64,000 nucleotides of DNA from Porphyromonas somerae DSM 23386 (lineage in GTDB: Bacteria > Bacteroidota > Bacteroidia > Bacteroidales > Porphyromonadaceae): NCBI RefSeq assembly GCF_000372405.1, contig NZ_AQVC01000005.1:1-64000 (forward strand), read 5' to 3'. Position numbers and translations under genes: made by a program. Shown here in pieces: positions 1 to 8,517 of this stretch. The notes under the pieces are model-generated. The model searched no databases and was not told the DNA's origin. It was given only the letters and a program-made list of their open reading frames with translations. Within the stretch, counting starts at the first letter, position 1. Each line of letters opens with the position of its first letter.

Positions 1-170
1 GCAGTTGTATCTAGTTCCCTAAAGTAATCAATTCACAACTCACCGGCTTGCACTATGCTAACCGCAAAGTTGTATCTAGTTCCCTAAAGTAATCAATTCA
101 CAACTTCACAACGATAATTGAAGTTGTAGCCGAAGTTGTATCTAGTTCCCTAAAGTAATCAATTCACAAC
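1..170 (-). CRISPR. Type II-C CRISPR array, leader/trailer end, truncated by the window edge
   Basis: Three identical 36-nt repeats lie at 4-39, 69-104 and 135-170, each starting GTTGTATCTAG and ending AATTCACAAC on the plus strand. They are separated by 29- and 30-nt spacers (40-68, 105-134), the usual type II spacing. The array sits downstream of cas2. The plus-strand repeat core matches the tracrRNA anti-repeat at 6160-6174, so the functional crRNA must be the minus strand, transcribed in the same direction as cas9-cas1-cas2. Positions 1-3 belong to a further spacer, so the array continues beyond the window. No degenerate repeat is seen at the 170 end. Bases 171-284 hold no recognisable gene and may be a short leader or spacer region. 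Confidence 0.97.
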
Positions 171-284
171 TTCGGCGATATATAATTGTAAATATCAATG
201 GGTTAGGGTCGTATGACGTCCAATAAAAAGCCGATGTTTGATGAAAAGAGCCAATAGGGGTGCTATTTTTCAATTCAAAGCTAC

Positions 285-635
285 CTAAAATTCCTCAAAG
301 AGTGATAGCTGTCGTATTTTCGGTATCTTCGGTTCCTTTTGCTTCGTTCCCGAGAGGTGTATGATCTCAGCATACTGTTTGTCGGTAATGGTAATCACCT
401 TAATATCCGCCTCTTCAGGTAGTGATTTCCGTAATTTATTAATGAGTGGTTGTCGATGTTGCATCGATGGGATCGGCTTGATGTAGACCGAAAACTGTAG
501 CATAATATATCCCTCTCCCAGTAACTCCTTCCGAAACTTTGCCGCCTGCTTTCGTTGCTTCTTAGTGAGGACAGGAATATCAAAAGCGACTAAAATCCAC
601 ATAAGTTTGTACGCACTTAATCTTGAAACATTCAT
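285..635 (-). CDS. cas2: CRISPR-associated endonuclease Cas2
   Basis: A 116-residue Cas2, which forms the integrase complex with Cas1 that inserts new spacers. The ferredoxin-like fold starts with MWILVAFDIP, whose Asp (about residue 19) is the conserved metal-site residue; the C-terminal tail is rich in Lys/Pro. An AGGAG ribosome-binding site lies about 8 nt before the ATG at 635, so the 11-residue extension before MWILV is probably real. It starts 17 nt after cas1 ends and is co-transcribed with it. It is the last gene before the array. Confidence 0.95.
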   Translation of the reverse strand: MNVSRLSAYKLMWILVAFDIPVLTKKQRKQAAKFRKELLGEGYIMLQFSVYIKPIPSMQHRQPLINKLRKSLPEEADIKVITITDKQYAEIIHLSGTKQKEPKIPKIRQLSLFEEF

Positions 636-652
636 TGCGAGACTCCTTTTTA

Positions 653-1540
653 TTATGGTATTCGAGGTAATACGAGTGTCTTGGCACCACCTGAATAGAC
701 TCTAGCGAGGGAACTGGTGGTGATAGAGATGGCGATGAGTAGTGGCCGCCTGAGCTTGCTGATGATGGTATCTTGTGCCAATAGGGTACGGAGGTGAGCC
801 CTACTCTCCTTGGTGATAGAGAGCTCTCCACTATCCACCAACTCCATCACCGCTAGGTCGGCAAAGGGGCGGTAGGGCTCCATTACATCATCGGAGAGCG
901 GAAAAGGGTTGTACTTATTTTGGTGTTGCACCCCTAGCTTTGGGGAGAGACCCGAAGCGATGATGGATCGGGTAACCGAAGCACGCAAGATGGCATAGGC
1001 ATAATTGAATAGGGCGTTGGGCGGTACTCCATCTCGCTCTCGTATAAACTCCTCCCCTAGGAGGGCACTCCAGTAGATACGTGCTGCGATCCCCTCTCTA
1101 TTATCTGGGTCGCCACTCCGCACCTCATCGGCAAGGTTGAGTAGCCTTTGGTGCTCCTCTATTCCTCGTGACTTCAGTACGGCCGCTTGATTGAGGATCT
1201 TGCTCTTGACCAACTGCTTCCAGATGCTCTTTTTAGTAGGGATAGATGCTGCCACCTGCTCCCGAGTTCGCTCACCCTGTGTGGAGTGCCCCTCGAGTGG
1301 AGAGAGGTAGCCACTTGGGATATGAAACTCATCACAAACTACCACTATACAGCCCACCTCCATACAGTACTGGAGCATCCAGAGGGTGGTGGTCACCCTC
1401 GGATGCTCCAGTATCAATAGTCCTACCTCAGCTAGAGGTAGGGTCTGCCGCTCCTCCGTCTCCTTATTGGTTATCACCAATTGGCGACTTTCTAAGGAGA
1501 GGTGAACAGGACTAGATATAGTGATGGTCCGCTTAATCAT
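653..1540 (-). CDS. cas1: CRISPR-associated endonuclease Cas1, type II
   Basis: A 295-residue Cas1 integrase, the catalytic subunit of spacer acquisition. The three metal ligands expected for the family are visible as Glu149 (NREG), His206 (VQHQNKYNPF) and Glu221 (DDVMEPYRP). Length is normal for type II Cas1. The ATG overlaps the last 8 bases of cas9 (ATGATTAA), so translation is probably coupled. No csn2 or cas4 follows, which together with cas9-cas1-cas2 order defines subtype II-C. Confidence 0.96.
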   Translation of the reverse strand: MIKRTITISSPVHLSLESRQLVITNKETEERQTLPLAEVGLLILEHPRVTTTLWMLQYCMEVGCIVVVCDEFHIPSGYLSPLEGHSTQGERTREQVAASIPTKKSIWKQLVKSKILNQAAVLKSRGIEEHQRLLNLADEVRSGDPDNREGIAARIYWSALLGEEFIRERDGVPPNALFNYAYAILRASVTRSIIASGLSPKLGVQHQNKYNPFPLSDDVMEPYRPFADLAVMELVDSGELSITKESRAHLRTLLAQDTIISKLRRPLLIAISITTSSLARVYSGGAKTLVLPRIP

Positions 1541-4500
1541 CCTTCAATATTACTTTACCCGTGAGGCTGATCTCCACCGAGTGAATATTATCCTTATCCG
1601 ATTCAAAGAAAGGTAGGGACTGCACTCTAATCATCTCTCTATCATAATTGGTGTTGCTAGCAGTTGCCTTTCTGAACACATAATACATAGACGATAGCTT
1701 CTGCACTCTATAGAGGTACTTGCTGAGATAAGAGGTATCAGAGAGGTGGACGAGTATCTCCTCTCTGGTGATTCCAATCAAGTACATCCTATCACGCATT
1801 AGCTTGAAGAGGATTCTCTTGCCATCGGGTGGAAGTTGGAATATCTCCTCACCTCTGTTCCGTCTATCCACCACATCCCACATAGTTACGACACTCTCTT
1901 GAAGACTGCCATCTAGCGCCTCATAAATCAGCACGTGGTGATTGTTTTGTGGGTCAACATATTGATTGGCTTCTTTTAGCCTTACCACATTATTAAACTT
2001 ATCACATAATCTCACCTTTTTCACTGGGACAGGCTCTCCACCATTGCGATTGGGGAGATAGACTTTGGTCTTGCCCTCCTCATCAATAAAGGCATTCTTA
2101 GGGAAAACAAGCTTTGGATTACTTATGTCTAGCCCCAACTCCTCCTTGAGTATCCGCAGCATCTCTTTCCTAATAGCGGCGTCCACCACTTTATTGAGTT
2201 GGCTCATCTTGGTCACTTCGGCGATGCTCTTCCTAGAGTGGTAGCCCACCTCTGTCTGTCCTGGTGCTTTTCTCTGACCATAGATAGTAGCCTTATGTAG
2301 GGCACCCCTCACGGCGTAACCTTCAGAGGTATAGACCTTGCCATTCTTGGTGATCTTGCGGGTCACCTTGGAGAGAGGATCCACTCGGTTCTTTTTATGT
2401 ACCACCAATATATCATTGATGGATTGCTCTGCCTCTTCTCTAAAGCCATCCCACGGTAGGTCGAAGCGTGGCTTTAGCCTCCCTCCTTGTCGGTAGGAGT
2501 CATCTTGCCTGTTGTAAGTTGAAAGCTCCGTGACGTAGTTTTGTTTGGCTAGTGCAATCACCAGGGCGTCTACAGCGTGGTGCCTATGGTCATCTCTATT
2601 CTTGACCGGTTCTAAAGCGTAGAGTCCTTGAGATTTATCAAGTAGGAAGAGCTTTCCCTCTAGCAGTACTTCGCCACTCCTTGGTGTTGGAGCTTTGGCA
2701 TACAATGGATAGATGGTGACCCGCTCTTCTGGAGAAATGGTCTCTCCGTACCGTAAGGATACATAATACTTGGTCTGCTCTTGGAGGTCCAAATGCTGTA
2801 CATCGATTGTCTTGCCGTCGCACTGATCCAGAAGGAGCGAACCGTGGTTGGCGACTCCTGTGAGTAGTAGCTCTCCCTCTCCTACCTCAGGTGCAGGGCG
2901 AAGCATCCTGGTAAACTCTGCGGTGTCGTAGTCTAGATTGAGATAGGCGGTGCGATTGCGGTGTTCCTCCATATTGACCACACTACTATCCACTTCGGTC
3001 TCAAAGAGAGGGCTCCAGAAAGCGTTGCCATTGAGTCGGCCCGATACCCTTACCGCATTGGCTGCCACTCTCTTTTTATTGCTAGGAAGCTCCCAAATGG
3101 GTTCGCCTTTAAGCTGAAGAGTGACCCAGTACTTTCCTGGCTCAGTAGGGTAATTACCTCTCTTGACCTTTCGGAGTGCCTCAATATAGTCGCTGGTCAA
3201 TTGGTTCTTGCTATTAATGGTAGCTGGCACCACTAGCCTATCCTTAGCAGAGGGCTTGGGGTTGAAGAGGGGCTGGCAGTGTGGGGTACCGCCTACTCGG
3301 TGGTAGGCGATGAGTGCCTCGCCCGTCACTCCACTGAGATCTAGATGGGCTGGCTTGGGGTACTCCTTGCCGTCGCGGTATAGCTTAGACCCCTTGACCA
3401 CCACAGGGATACGGATCTCATCTGCCGTGGGATTGGGGATAAGATTGAGCTTTGGTGCCACGCGATTGACCACCTGTGACTCGCTATCGAGGAGGGCGTA
3501 GACATCGGTATCGCCTCTGGCTATCAGCACCTCGCTCACGGCTCCTGGGGCGCATTCATAGGTCTCGCCTAGGATCTTATTGAGTTGCCACATCCGCCTG
3601 AGGTCGGCAGTGATATGGCCGGTAACGGAGCGAACATCACCGCAGATGGTAGTGAGGTATTCACGTGCCTTTACTGACATATAGGCGGTATCATTGAGCA
3701 TCTTATTGGGTAGCTCCTCTAACTGCTCTTGGGCACTCCGCTTGGATAGGAAGCGACTCGCTTTACGTGCTGGCAGTACTCTCCTTACTCGATGTGTAAT
3801 CTCGTCCCAATCCTCTGCACCCCAAAGGGTTTTGCTAGAGTTGACGGAGTAAAACTCGTAAGGGGTCTTATTGCCCTTCTCTCTATTGAAATTGGACTCG
3901 CAGAGGGTCTTATTACCGAAGCTATCATCAAGGGAGATGCTTCGAGGGATAATGTGCTCTATCTGGAAGTAGTTATTGCCAGCGAAGAGATGAGCTGGAT
4001 TAATAGTCTTACCAGTATAAGGGCAGCGGGCAATTCCATCTTGCTGCTGGAGCTCTTTATGGAGGCGGTATTTAAGGATATTATCTCGATTGACCTGCAC
4101 GTTGAGTGCTCTTAGCCACATCACTGCCTCCTCATTTTCTGCCCGATTGGCCTCTTGCTCCTGGCGTATCTTGAGGCGTCGGTCAAGGGACGACTTGAGG
4201 TCACGAGAGAGCTCTATGGTGATGCGATCGAACCTAAAGTTGGGGTTGCCGGTCTGCTGAATCATCCGATCAATAAGAGCATTGACCTGCCTCCGCACCG
4301 CCCAAAGTGCTTGCTCCACGATGGGGTTACGGAGATTATCCACTTCCCCCAGTCTGTTCTGTATCTCTATCTTTTGCACCGACTGGGTAGGGTGGTAAAG
4401 CTTCATCCGCAGTCGCTTTTCGTCCAAACCGGTCTGCTCGTCGGGATTGCTTAGGAACTCTATCAGACGGTCGATCTTCTCGCCCTTAGAGGCTGGCTCA

Positions 4501-6062
4501 TTGATGATCTGGAGTAGCTCTTGCCACATTTGCTCCTCTTTCTCAAAGTAGTAGTACCTCGGACCAAACGCATTTTTAACGCCACCGAGGAAAATTGCCT
4601 CTGTGTGGCTCCGCCCTTGAAGTAGGAATGGAATGATATTGTCCATTGCATGAATGGAGATGGAGCCGTAATCATCAACGAGATTGATACCCTCTAGTCG
4701 CTTGGCAAAGTCGGCTTTGAGCTTTAACCCCTTGCTCTGGGCATAGTCGGCGATGTTCTTCTCAAGTAGTCTCTCATCGTCGTAAAAGAGTAGCTTCTGC
4801 CAGATATCTATATATATGGTATCGGTCTCGCCATAGAGGTAGCTCAATGCACCCTTTTCAAAAAGGTCGGTGATACTGGCGATAGTAGGGCACCCTGGGA
4901 GGGCTTGGTCATCGTCGTAATTGAGCTTGGAGACTAGGCTGAGGTGCCTTTTCAGGTCTGCCACTTTGATGGTCTTGCTGTTTTTTGAGCAGAGGAAGTC
5001 GAGGGAGGTTTGGAATAACCCCATACCATAGAGTGTCCGCCCCTCTACCCTCACATTGCTCAGCACCTGAAGTGCTCTATGAAATTCGCTGGTAGGGTGA
5101 GATACAGCAGCGACACGTGGCCCTTGGATATAGTGGCGTTGCTTCACGGGGTCGTACATCTTACGGCTCTCAAGGCTACACTTATTGATTAGGTGCTTCT
5201 GCGAGCGAAGTGGGCGTTGCCAGAAGAGGACACTATCATTGGACTTGTACAGTAGCTCTCCACTCTCTGGGTCATGGCTGATCTGTCCGATCAAGAGATC
5301 TTTGACGGGAGTGCCCTCTATCTCTAGTTCTTCTAGACCAAGTCGCTTAGCCTGTTGGTCCCAAATACGCTCCATCTCCTCCACATACATACTGCGGAGA
5401 GTATACCTCCCTCTGGGTTTCTCCTCACGTTGGGTAAATGGCTCTCCCTCCTTGGCACTTATCTGATACAGATATTGCCCAAGGGTCTGCTCTCCTATCT
5501 CCGACTTGGTTTGGGTGTAGCCGATGATGTCATCTTTTCCTTTCGCCATCGCTCCCTCATCTGCCTTCATCTTGCGTGAAGATTGGAAGCCACGACGTTG
5601 GATGATGTGGTACAATAGACGACCAAACTCGGCCCTCGTGATGCTCCCCTCTACCGCTCTTGAGCGAATCTCATAAGGGTTCATCGCCATCCAAGCTCTG
5701 AAGGCATCACTATCTGGGAACTGGCGTGCAGCCGTCTTCCCCTCCTTATCCCAGGAGAGCCAAGCATCTATCTCCTCAAAAGTAAGTGGCACATAGCGAT
5801 CCCCTTCGGGGCTATTGAGCTCGCTGAGCTGATAGAGAAACTTGAGCAACTGAGAGCGACGCAAACGACGCCTATAGTTTTGTCTGCGACCTTGCCTTGC
5901 GACCCTGCGCGTCTCGTTTTTTGGCTTCTCCTTATTGGTGCCGAAAGCCTCTTTACCTGCGGGGAATACATAGACTCCTGTGTGGAGTATTTGGTTCTTC
6001 TGAGTGTCGACGATAGCTGTTCCCAAGCTACTAACACCGATATCTAATCCGAGTGCGATCAT
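1533..6062 (-). CDS. cas9: CRISPR-associated endonuclease Cas9, type II-C, unusually long
   Basis: A 1,509-residue RNA-guided DNA endonuclease. Visible parts: RuvC-I with Asp7 (GLDIGVSSLG); Arg-rich bridge helix at about 51-75; recognition lobe to about 600; RuvC-II with Glu617 (ITIELSR); HNH with His703 (IEHIIPRS) and Asn717/Asn726; L2-like helix LRRMWQLNKILGE (821-833); RuvC-III with His1162 and Asp1165 (HHAVDALVIA); and a C-terminal PAM-interacting region of about 300 residues. All nuclease residues are present, so both DNA strands should be cut. About 325 residues separate the L2-like helix from RuvC-III, whereas compact enzymes such as SaCas9 have about ten, so this is a large insert. 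It starts at an ATG 35 nt downstream of a good Bacteroidetes -7 box and leads a cas9-cas1-cas2 operon. Confidence 0.97.
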   Translation of the reverse strand: MIALGLDIGVSSLGTAIVDTQKNQILHTGVYVFPAGKEAFGTNKEKPKNETRRVARQGRRQNYRRRLRRSQLLKFLYQLSELNSPEGDRYVPLTFEEIDAWLSWDKEGKTAARQFPDSDAFRAWMAMNPYEIRSRAVEGSITRAEFGRLLYHIIQRRGFQSSRKMKADEGAMAKGKDDIIGYTQTKSEIGEQTLGQYLYQISAKEGEPFTQREEKPRGRYTLRSMYVEEMERIWDQQAKRLGLEELEIEGTPVKDLLIGQISHDPESGELLYKSNDSVLFWQRPLRSQKHLINKCSLESRKMYDPVKQRHYIQGPRVAAVSHPTSEFHRALQVLSNVRVEGRTLYGMGLFQTSLDFLCSKNSKTIKVADLKRHLSLVSKLNYDDDQALPGCPTIASITDLFEKGALSYLYGETDTIYIDIWQKLLFYDDERLLEKNIADYAQSKGLKLKADFAKRLEGINLVDDYGSISIHAMDNIIPFLLQGRSHTEAIFLGGVKNAFGPRYYYFEKEEQMWQELLQIINEPASKGEKIDRLIEFLSNPDEQTGLDEKRLRMKLYHPTQSVQKIEIQNRLGEVDNLRNPIVEQALWAVRRQVNALIDRMIQQTGNPNFRFDRITIELSRDLKSSLDRRLKIRQEQEANRAENEEAVMWLRALNVQVNRDNILKYRLHKELQQQDGIARCPYTGKTINPAHLFAGNNYFQIEHIIPRSISLDDSFGNKTLCESNFNREKGNKTPYEFYSVNSSKTLWGAEDWDEITHRVRRVLPARKASRFLSKRSAQEQLEELPNKMLNDTAYMSVKAREYLTTICGDVRSVTGHITADLRRMWQLNKILGETYECAPGAVSEVLIARGDTDVYALLDSESQVVNRVAPKLNLIPNPTADEIRIPVVVKGSKLYRDGKEYPKPAHLDLSGVTGEALIAYHRVGGTPHCQPLFNPKPSAKDRLVVPATINSKNQLTSDYIEALRKVKRGNYPTEPGKYWVTLQLKGEPIWELPSNKKRVAANAVRVSGRLNGNAFWSPLFETEVDSSVVNMEEHRNRTAYLNLDYDTAEFTRMLRPAPEVGEGELLLTGVANHGSLLLDQCDGKTIDVQHLDLQEQTKYYVSLRYGETISPEERVTIYPLYAKAPTPRSGEVLLEGKLFLLDKSQGLYALEPVKNRDDHRHHAVDALVIALAKQNYVTELSTYNRQDDSYRQGGRLKPRFDLPWDGFREEAEQSINDILVVHKKNRVDPLSKVTRKITKNGKVYTSEGYAVRGALHKATIYGQRKAPGQTEVGYHSRKSIAEVTKMSQLNKVVDAAIRKEMLRILKEELGLDISNPKLVFPKNAFIDEEGKTKVYLPNRNGGEPVPVKKVRLCDKFNNVVRLKEANQYVDPQNNHHVLIYEALDGSLQESVVTMWDVVDRRNRGEEIFQLPPDGKRILFKLMRDRMYLIGITREEILVHLSDTSYLSKYLYRVQKLSSMYYVFRKATASNTNYDREMIRVQSLPFFESDKDNIHSVEISLTGKVILKDD

Positions 6063-6097
6063 AGCATATTACATTTTGAGATGTTTAACATTATAAA

Positions 6098-6129
6098 CAA
6101 ATGTAGATAATATATTTGGAAGGTTCAAA
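6098..6129 (-). promoter_or_regulatory. cas9-cas1-cas2 promoter (Bacteroidetes type)
   Basis: On the minus strand the -33 element TTTG (6129-6126) is followed after exactly 20 nt by the -7 element TACATTTG (6105-6098), matching TTTG-N20-TAnnTTTG. Transcription should start near 6091, giving a leader of about 30 nt before the cas9 ATG at 6062. The -33 box lies 7 nt from the -33 box of the divergent tracrRNA promoter. Confidence 0.8.
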
Positions 6130-6146
6130 TATATTACCTACATTTG
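6115..6146 (+). promoter_or_regulatory. tracrRNA promoter, mirror image of the cas9 promoter
   Basis: TTTG at 6115-6118, 20 nt, then TACATTTG at 6139-6146. The same octamer and spacing serve cas9 on the other strand. The two promoters are the arms of a near-perfect inverted repeat, 6098-6118 against 6126-6146 (20 of 21 positions pair, 7-nt centre). Confidence 0.8.
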
Positions 6147-6152
6147 CGGTAG

Positions 6153-6234
6153 AAGATTATTCCCTAAAGTAATCTTTTCATAACAAGGCTATATGCCGAA
6201 GTTATTACGGCTCCACTTCGGTGGAGCCTTTTTT
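6153..6234 (+). ncRNA. tracrRNA
   Basis: An RNA of about 82 nt predicted from four signs: a promoter just upstream; an anti-repeat; a small internal stem region; and a strong terminator. Anti-repeat TTCCCTAAAGTAATC (6160-6174) is complementary to the minus-strand CRISPR repeat over 15 nt. After a 2-nt internal loop, TTCATAAC (6177-6184) pairs with the repeat 5' end GUUGUGAA, including one G-U. It guides RNase III processing and Cas9 loading in type II systems. The 5' end is inferred from the promoter and could be off by a few bases. Confidence 0.92.
6209..6234 (+). terminator. Rho-independent terminator of tracrRNA
   Basis: An 8-bp stem GGCTCCAC/GTGGAGCC closed by a UUCG tetraloop and followed by six T. 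It doubles as the final tracrRNA hairpin. There is no T-run on the opposite side, so it probably does not terminate the convergent SprT-like gene ending at 6246. Confidence 0.93.
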
Positions 6235-6245
6235 GTATCTGGGGA

Positions 6246-6908
6246 TTAGGATTGGAGGGGGACGTGGTCGGGGGCGAGCCTATCTTTGAGGGCTTTCCAC
6301 TTATCGTAGGGGAGGGTGCGACCGCGGAGGGTTCGGACTTTGGGAAAGGAGGCAAAGTAGGGGTCTTCGGTGACGTACCAACCGTGGTGGATGAGGCTGG
6401 GCTCTTTCTCTACCTGATGCTGGATCCTGCCAAGGTAATTCCTACTGACCACAGTGGCGTAGTACTCTCCTCTCTCTTTATTCTCGAGGAGGAGAACGGC
6501 GTAGGCTTCGTAGGTGGGATAGGTCTCCATAGCTGCTTTTTCGGTGATAGTGACCTCCCAGCCGTGCTCATTATTGAGCTGATCTATTAGGCTTCTGAAT
6601 ACCTTGCCGTGGGCTGAGGTATCCTTGATCTGATGGAAATGGATATAGTAGTGGACCATCTCGTGGAGCAGGATATTTTGGTACTGTCGCTCCGTGAGCT
6701 TGTAGAGGTTGGTGAGCTGTATCCGTTGCTCTGTGTAGACGGTAGTGCTACCTCTTTTTTCCGCAGCGTAAGAAAAGCCACCCATCTGTCGTCGTGTAGG
6801 GCTAATGGTAAAGCCGGGCCGAGGCAAAGAGCCTTGGAAGTACTGATGATTGAATTTATCAAACCAGTACTTTATCCACTCAAAGTTGATCTCAAAGGGT
6901 TGTTCCAT
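6246..6908 (-). CDS. SprT-like zinc metalloprotein
   Basis: A 220-residue protein with a SprT-like domain. The zinc-site motif HEMVH is at residues 82-86, with a third likely ligand His100 in SAHGKVF. Family members are minigluzincin-like proteases, including the DNA-protein crosslink protease Spartan; the bacterial substrate is unknown. The N-terminal WIKYWFDKFNHQYF is typical of the fold. It starts 1 nt after aroK stops, so the two share an operon. Its 3' end faces the tracrRNA terminator only 12 bp away. The residues after about 140 match nothing I recognise. Confidence 0.85.
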   Translation of the reverse strand: MEQPFEINFEWIKYWFDKFNHQYFQGSLPRPGFTISPTRRQMGGFSYAAEKRGSTTVYTEQRIQLTNLYKLTERQYQNILLHEMVHYYIHFHQIKDTSAHGKVFRSLIDQLNNEHGWEVTITEKAAMETYPTYEAYAVLLLENKERGEYYATVVSRNYLGRIQHQVEKEPSLIHHGWYVTEDPYFASFPKVRTLRGRTLPYDKWKALKDRLAPDHVPLQS

Positions 6909-6909
6909 A

Positions 6910-7428
6910 TCACAATGAAAGGTGTTGCACGATCTGTTCAGCTACCTCGGCAGTGGTCGCCTCAGCCGTCACCTCAATAGTGATATCGGCCTGAGTGTAA
7001 AAGGGTTCACGGAGAGGCAAGGTTGCCTCGACATACTGCTTCACCCCCTCTTTATCGAGGCGTGCCACCGCTGGCCGGCTCTCGCGATAGAGGTAGAGCC
7101 ACTCGGCTAGTAGCTGGGGCGATGCTTTGAGGTAGACCACAGTGCCACGCTGCTTCATGGTAGAGATATTATCGTCGTGACTGGCCATGCCTCCGCCTGT
7201 AGCGATCACTACATCCTGAAGCTGAGAGAGCTCAATGAGGATTACCTTTTCCCGCTTCCGAAACTTCTCTAAGCCACAGCAACCAATCATATCACTCACA
7301 GAGGAGTGGTACTTCCGCTCAATATAGAGGTCGGTATCTACAAAGGAGAGCTGTAGCAGCTTTGCCAGCTCACGTCCAATGGTGGTCTTCCCCACTGCTG
7401 GAAAGCCTACTAGGAATATTGGTTTCAT
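6910..7428 (-). CDS. aroK: Shikimate kinase
   Basis: A kinase that makes shikimate 3-phosphate from shikimate and ATP, step five of chorismate synthesis. The P-loop GFPAVGKTT lies near the N-terminus, followed by DTDLYIE (shikimate-binding Asp), ATGGGMA (substrate loop) and the lid Arg in ESRPAVARL. ATG at 7428 is chosen over the GTG two codons upstream because MKPIFLVGF is the normal beginning. aroA, the next enzyme of the pathway, is also in this window at 49.7 kb but not linked. Confidence 0.95.
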   Translation of the reverse strand: MKPIFLVGFPAVGKTTIGRELAKLLQLSFVDTDLYIERKYHSSVSDMIGCCGLEKFRKREKVILIELSQLQDVVIATGGGMASHDDNISTMKQRGTVVYLKASPQLLAEWLYLYRESRPAVARLDKEGVKQYVEATLPLREPFYTQADITIEVTAEATTAEVAEQIVQHLSL

Positions 7429-7442
7429 TGTCACATAATAAT

Positions 7443-7724
7443 AATAGACCCTGGCAAAGTGAGAGCTTCACCAGGATCAGGCGTTACGCATTAGAAGAAA
7501 TGTTGTACGAATGATCATATACAAGCTGTTGAGGATAATGGAGTAAGAACCTCGGCAGAGATCCCTTTTAAATAGATAGGCACAGGTCGGAGGGGCGTTA
7601 GCCCCAAACGACCTGTGTGTAAGAGCATATTCACCACCTCCTTGACCCCGGCTGAGGGGTCAGACCTAGATAGGGTTGTCCGACCCCTCGGCCGGGGTTG
7701 CAAGGGTGTTTTACACCTATCTAT
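7443..7724. repeat. Left part of a dispersed multi-hairpin repeat
   Basis: The spacer between aroK and the DUF1266 gene is filled by a repeat. It begins AATAGACCCTGG (7443-7454), a terminus found inverted at 11351-11362. From 7481 to 7717 it aligns closely with 38450-38683 (by eye about 85%). It contains several palindromes: a GACCTCGGCAGAGGTC-like stem (degenerate here), the AGGTCG..CGACCT stem around GGGGCGTTAGCCCC, and the facing pair GACCCCGGCTGAGGGGTC / GACCCCTCGGCCGGGGTT. It ends at the hexamer ATCTAT (7719-7724). Confidence 0.8.
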
Positions 7725-7762
7725 GAGACCTTTGCACAGAGGTCTCGGTCAGCTTTGAAAAG

Positions 7763-8470
7763 TTATTTAAAGCTGTATTTGGAATACACATCCGTGTCAG
7801 ACTCTCTATGATATAGAGCCTTACAATCGTCTATGATATCCTCTGTACCAAATCCGTGAATGGCTCGGCCCATTAAGAACGAGACCGTATAGTCGTTCCA
7901 GTCTTTGCCTAATGACGATGCTTTCACCGCTCCTTCATTGAGGTACTTCCACATTTCCGCTTCACTGATATATTGCAACCAATAACACCATTTTGCCAAG
8001 CTCACCAGTCGGCATACGTCCCAAGCATACGTGGAGGTTGTGGTCCGGACTTGAGCCAAATCCGTTTTTAGCCCGTCTGCTATCAAAGTCTGCAGCTCAA
8101 TAAGTTCCTCGGAAGAACCTCTTTGAGCAAGGACTTCGTCCAATTCCGTACTCTGCTCTAAATTAAGCAGAGCGTTTAGCGTCTCTAGAGCATCTTCCCG
8201 ACCATTAATGCTCCATTGTTTTTGAAGCCCGGTCTTGTATACATTCATATTATCATCGGTGATAATACTAAGGATGTCCTCACTGCGATAACAAGACAAG
8301 ATGGCTCCAAATACCAGTAACCTTTTCTTTTCCTCGGTGAGCGGTGTTTGAGGATGAGAAGCCAAAAAGGCTTTCAGGTTTTTCTTAGCAAAGACCCTAG
8401 ACACGATTTCAAACACGATAAAAGCAATAATCAAGACAGCGACTATTGCCACGATGATTTTCCAGATCAT
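7763..8470 (-). CDS. DUF1266-like membrane-anchored protein
   Basis: A 235-residue protein with one N-terminal membrane helix (about 3-27), then a cytoplasmic-looking domain. The C-terminal half has the DUF1266 pattern: WDVCRLVSLAKWCYWLQYIS, a W-containing helix, then DWNDYTVSFLMGRAIHG. Function of the family is unknown. It is the last gene of a four-gene minus-strand operon, 47 nt after the DUF3137 gene. Composition is more AT-rich than aroK or the S46 peptidase outside. Confidence 0.7.
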   Translation of the reverse strand: MIWKIIVAIVAVLIIAFIVFEIVSRVFAKKNLKAFLASHPQTPLTEEKKRLLVFGAILSCYRSEDILSIITDDNMNVYKTGLQKQWSINGREDALETLNALLNLEQSTELDEVLAQRGSSEELIELQTLIADGLKTDLAQVRTTTSTYAWDVCRLVSLAKWCYWLQYISEAEMWKYLNEGAVKASSLGKDWNDYTVSFLMGRAIHGFGTEDIIDDCKALYHRESDTDVYSKYSFK

Positions 8471-8517
8471 ACAAGTATTATTCTAAAGTTAAACATAAGT
8501 CTATTATATCATATTTC

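Noticed and set aside
1-6240. Subtype II-A or II-B assignment for the CRISPR locus
   Set aside because: Neither csn2 nor cas4 is present between cas2 and the array or elsewhere in the window.
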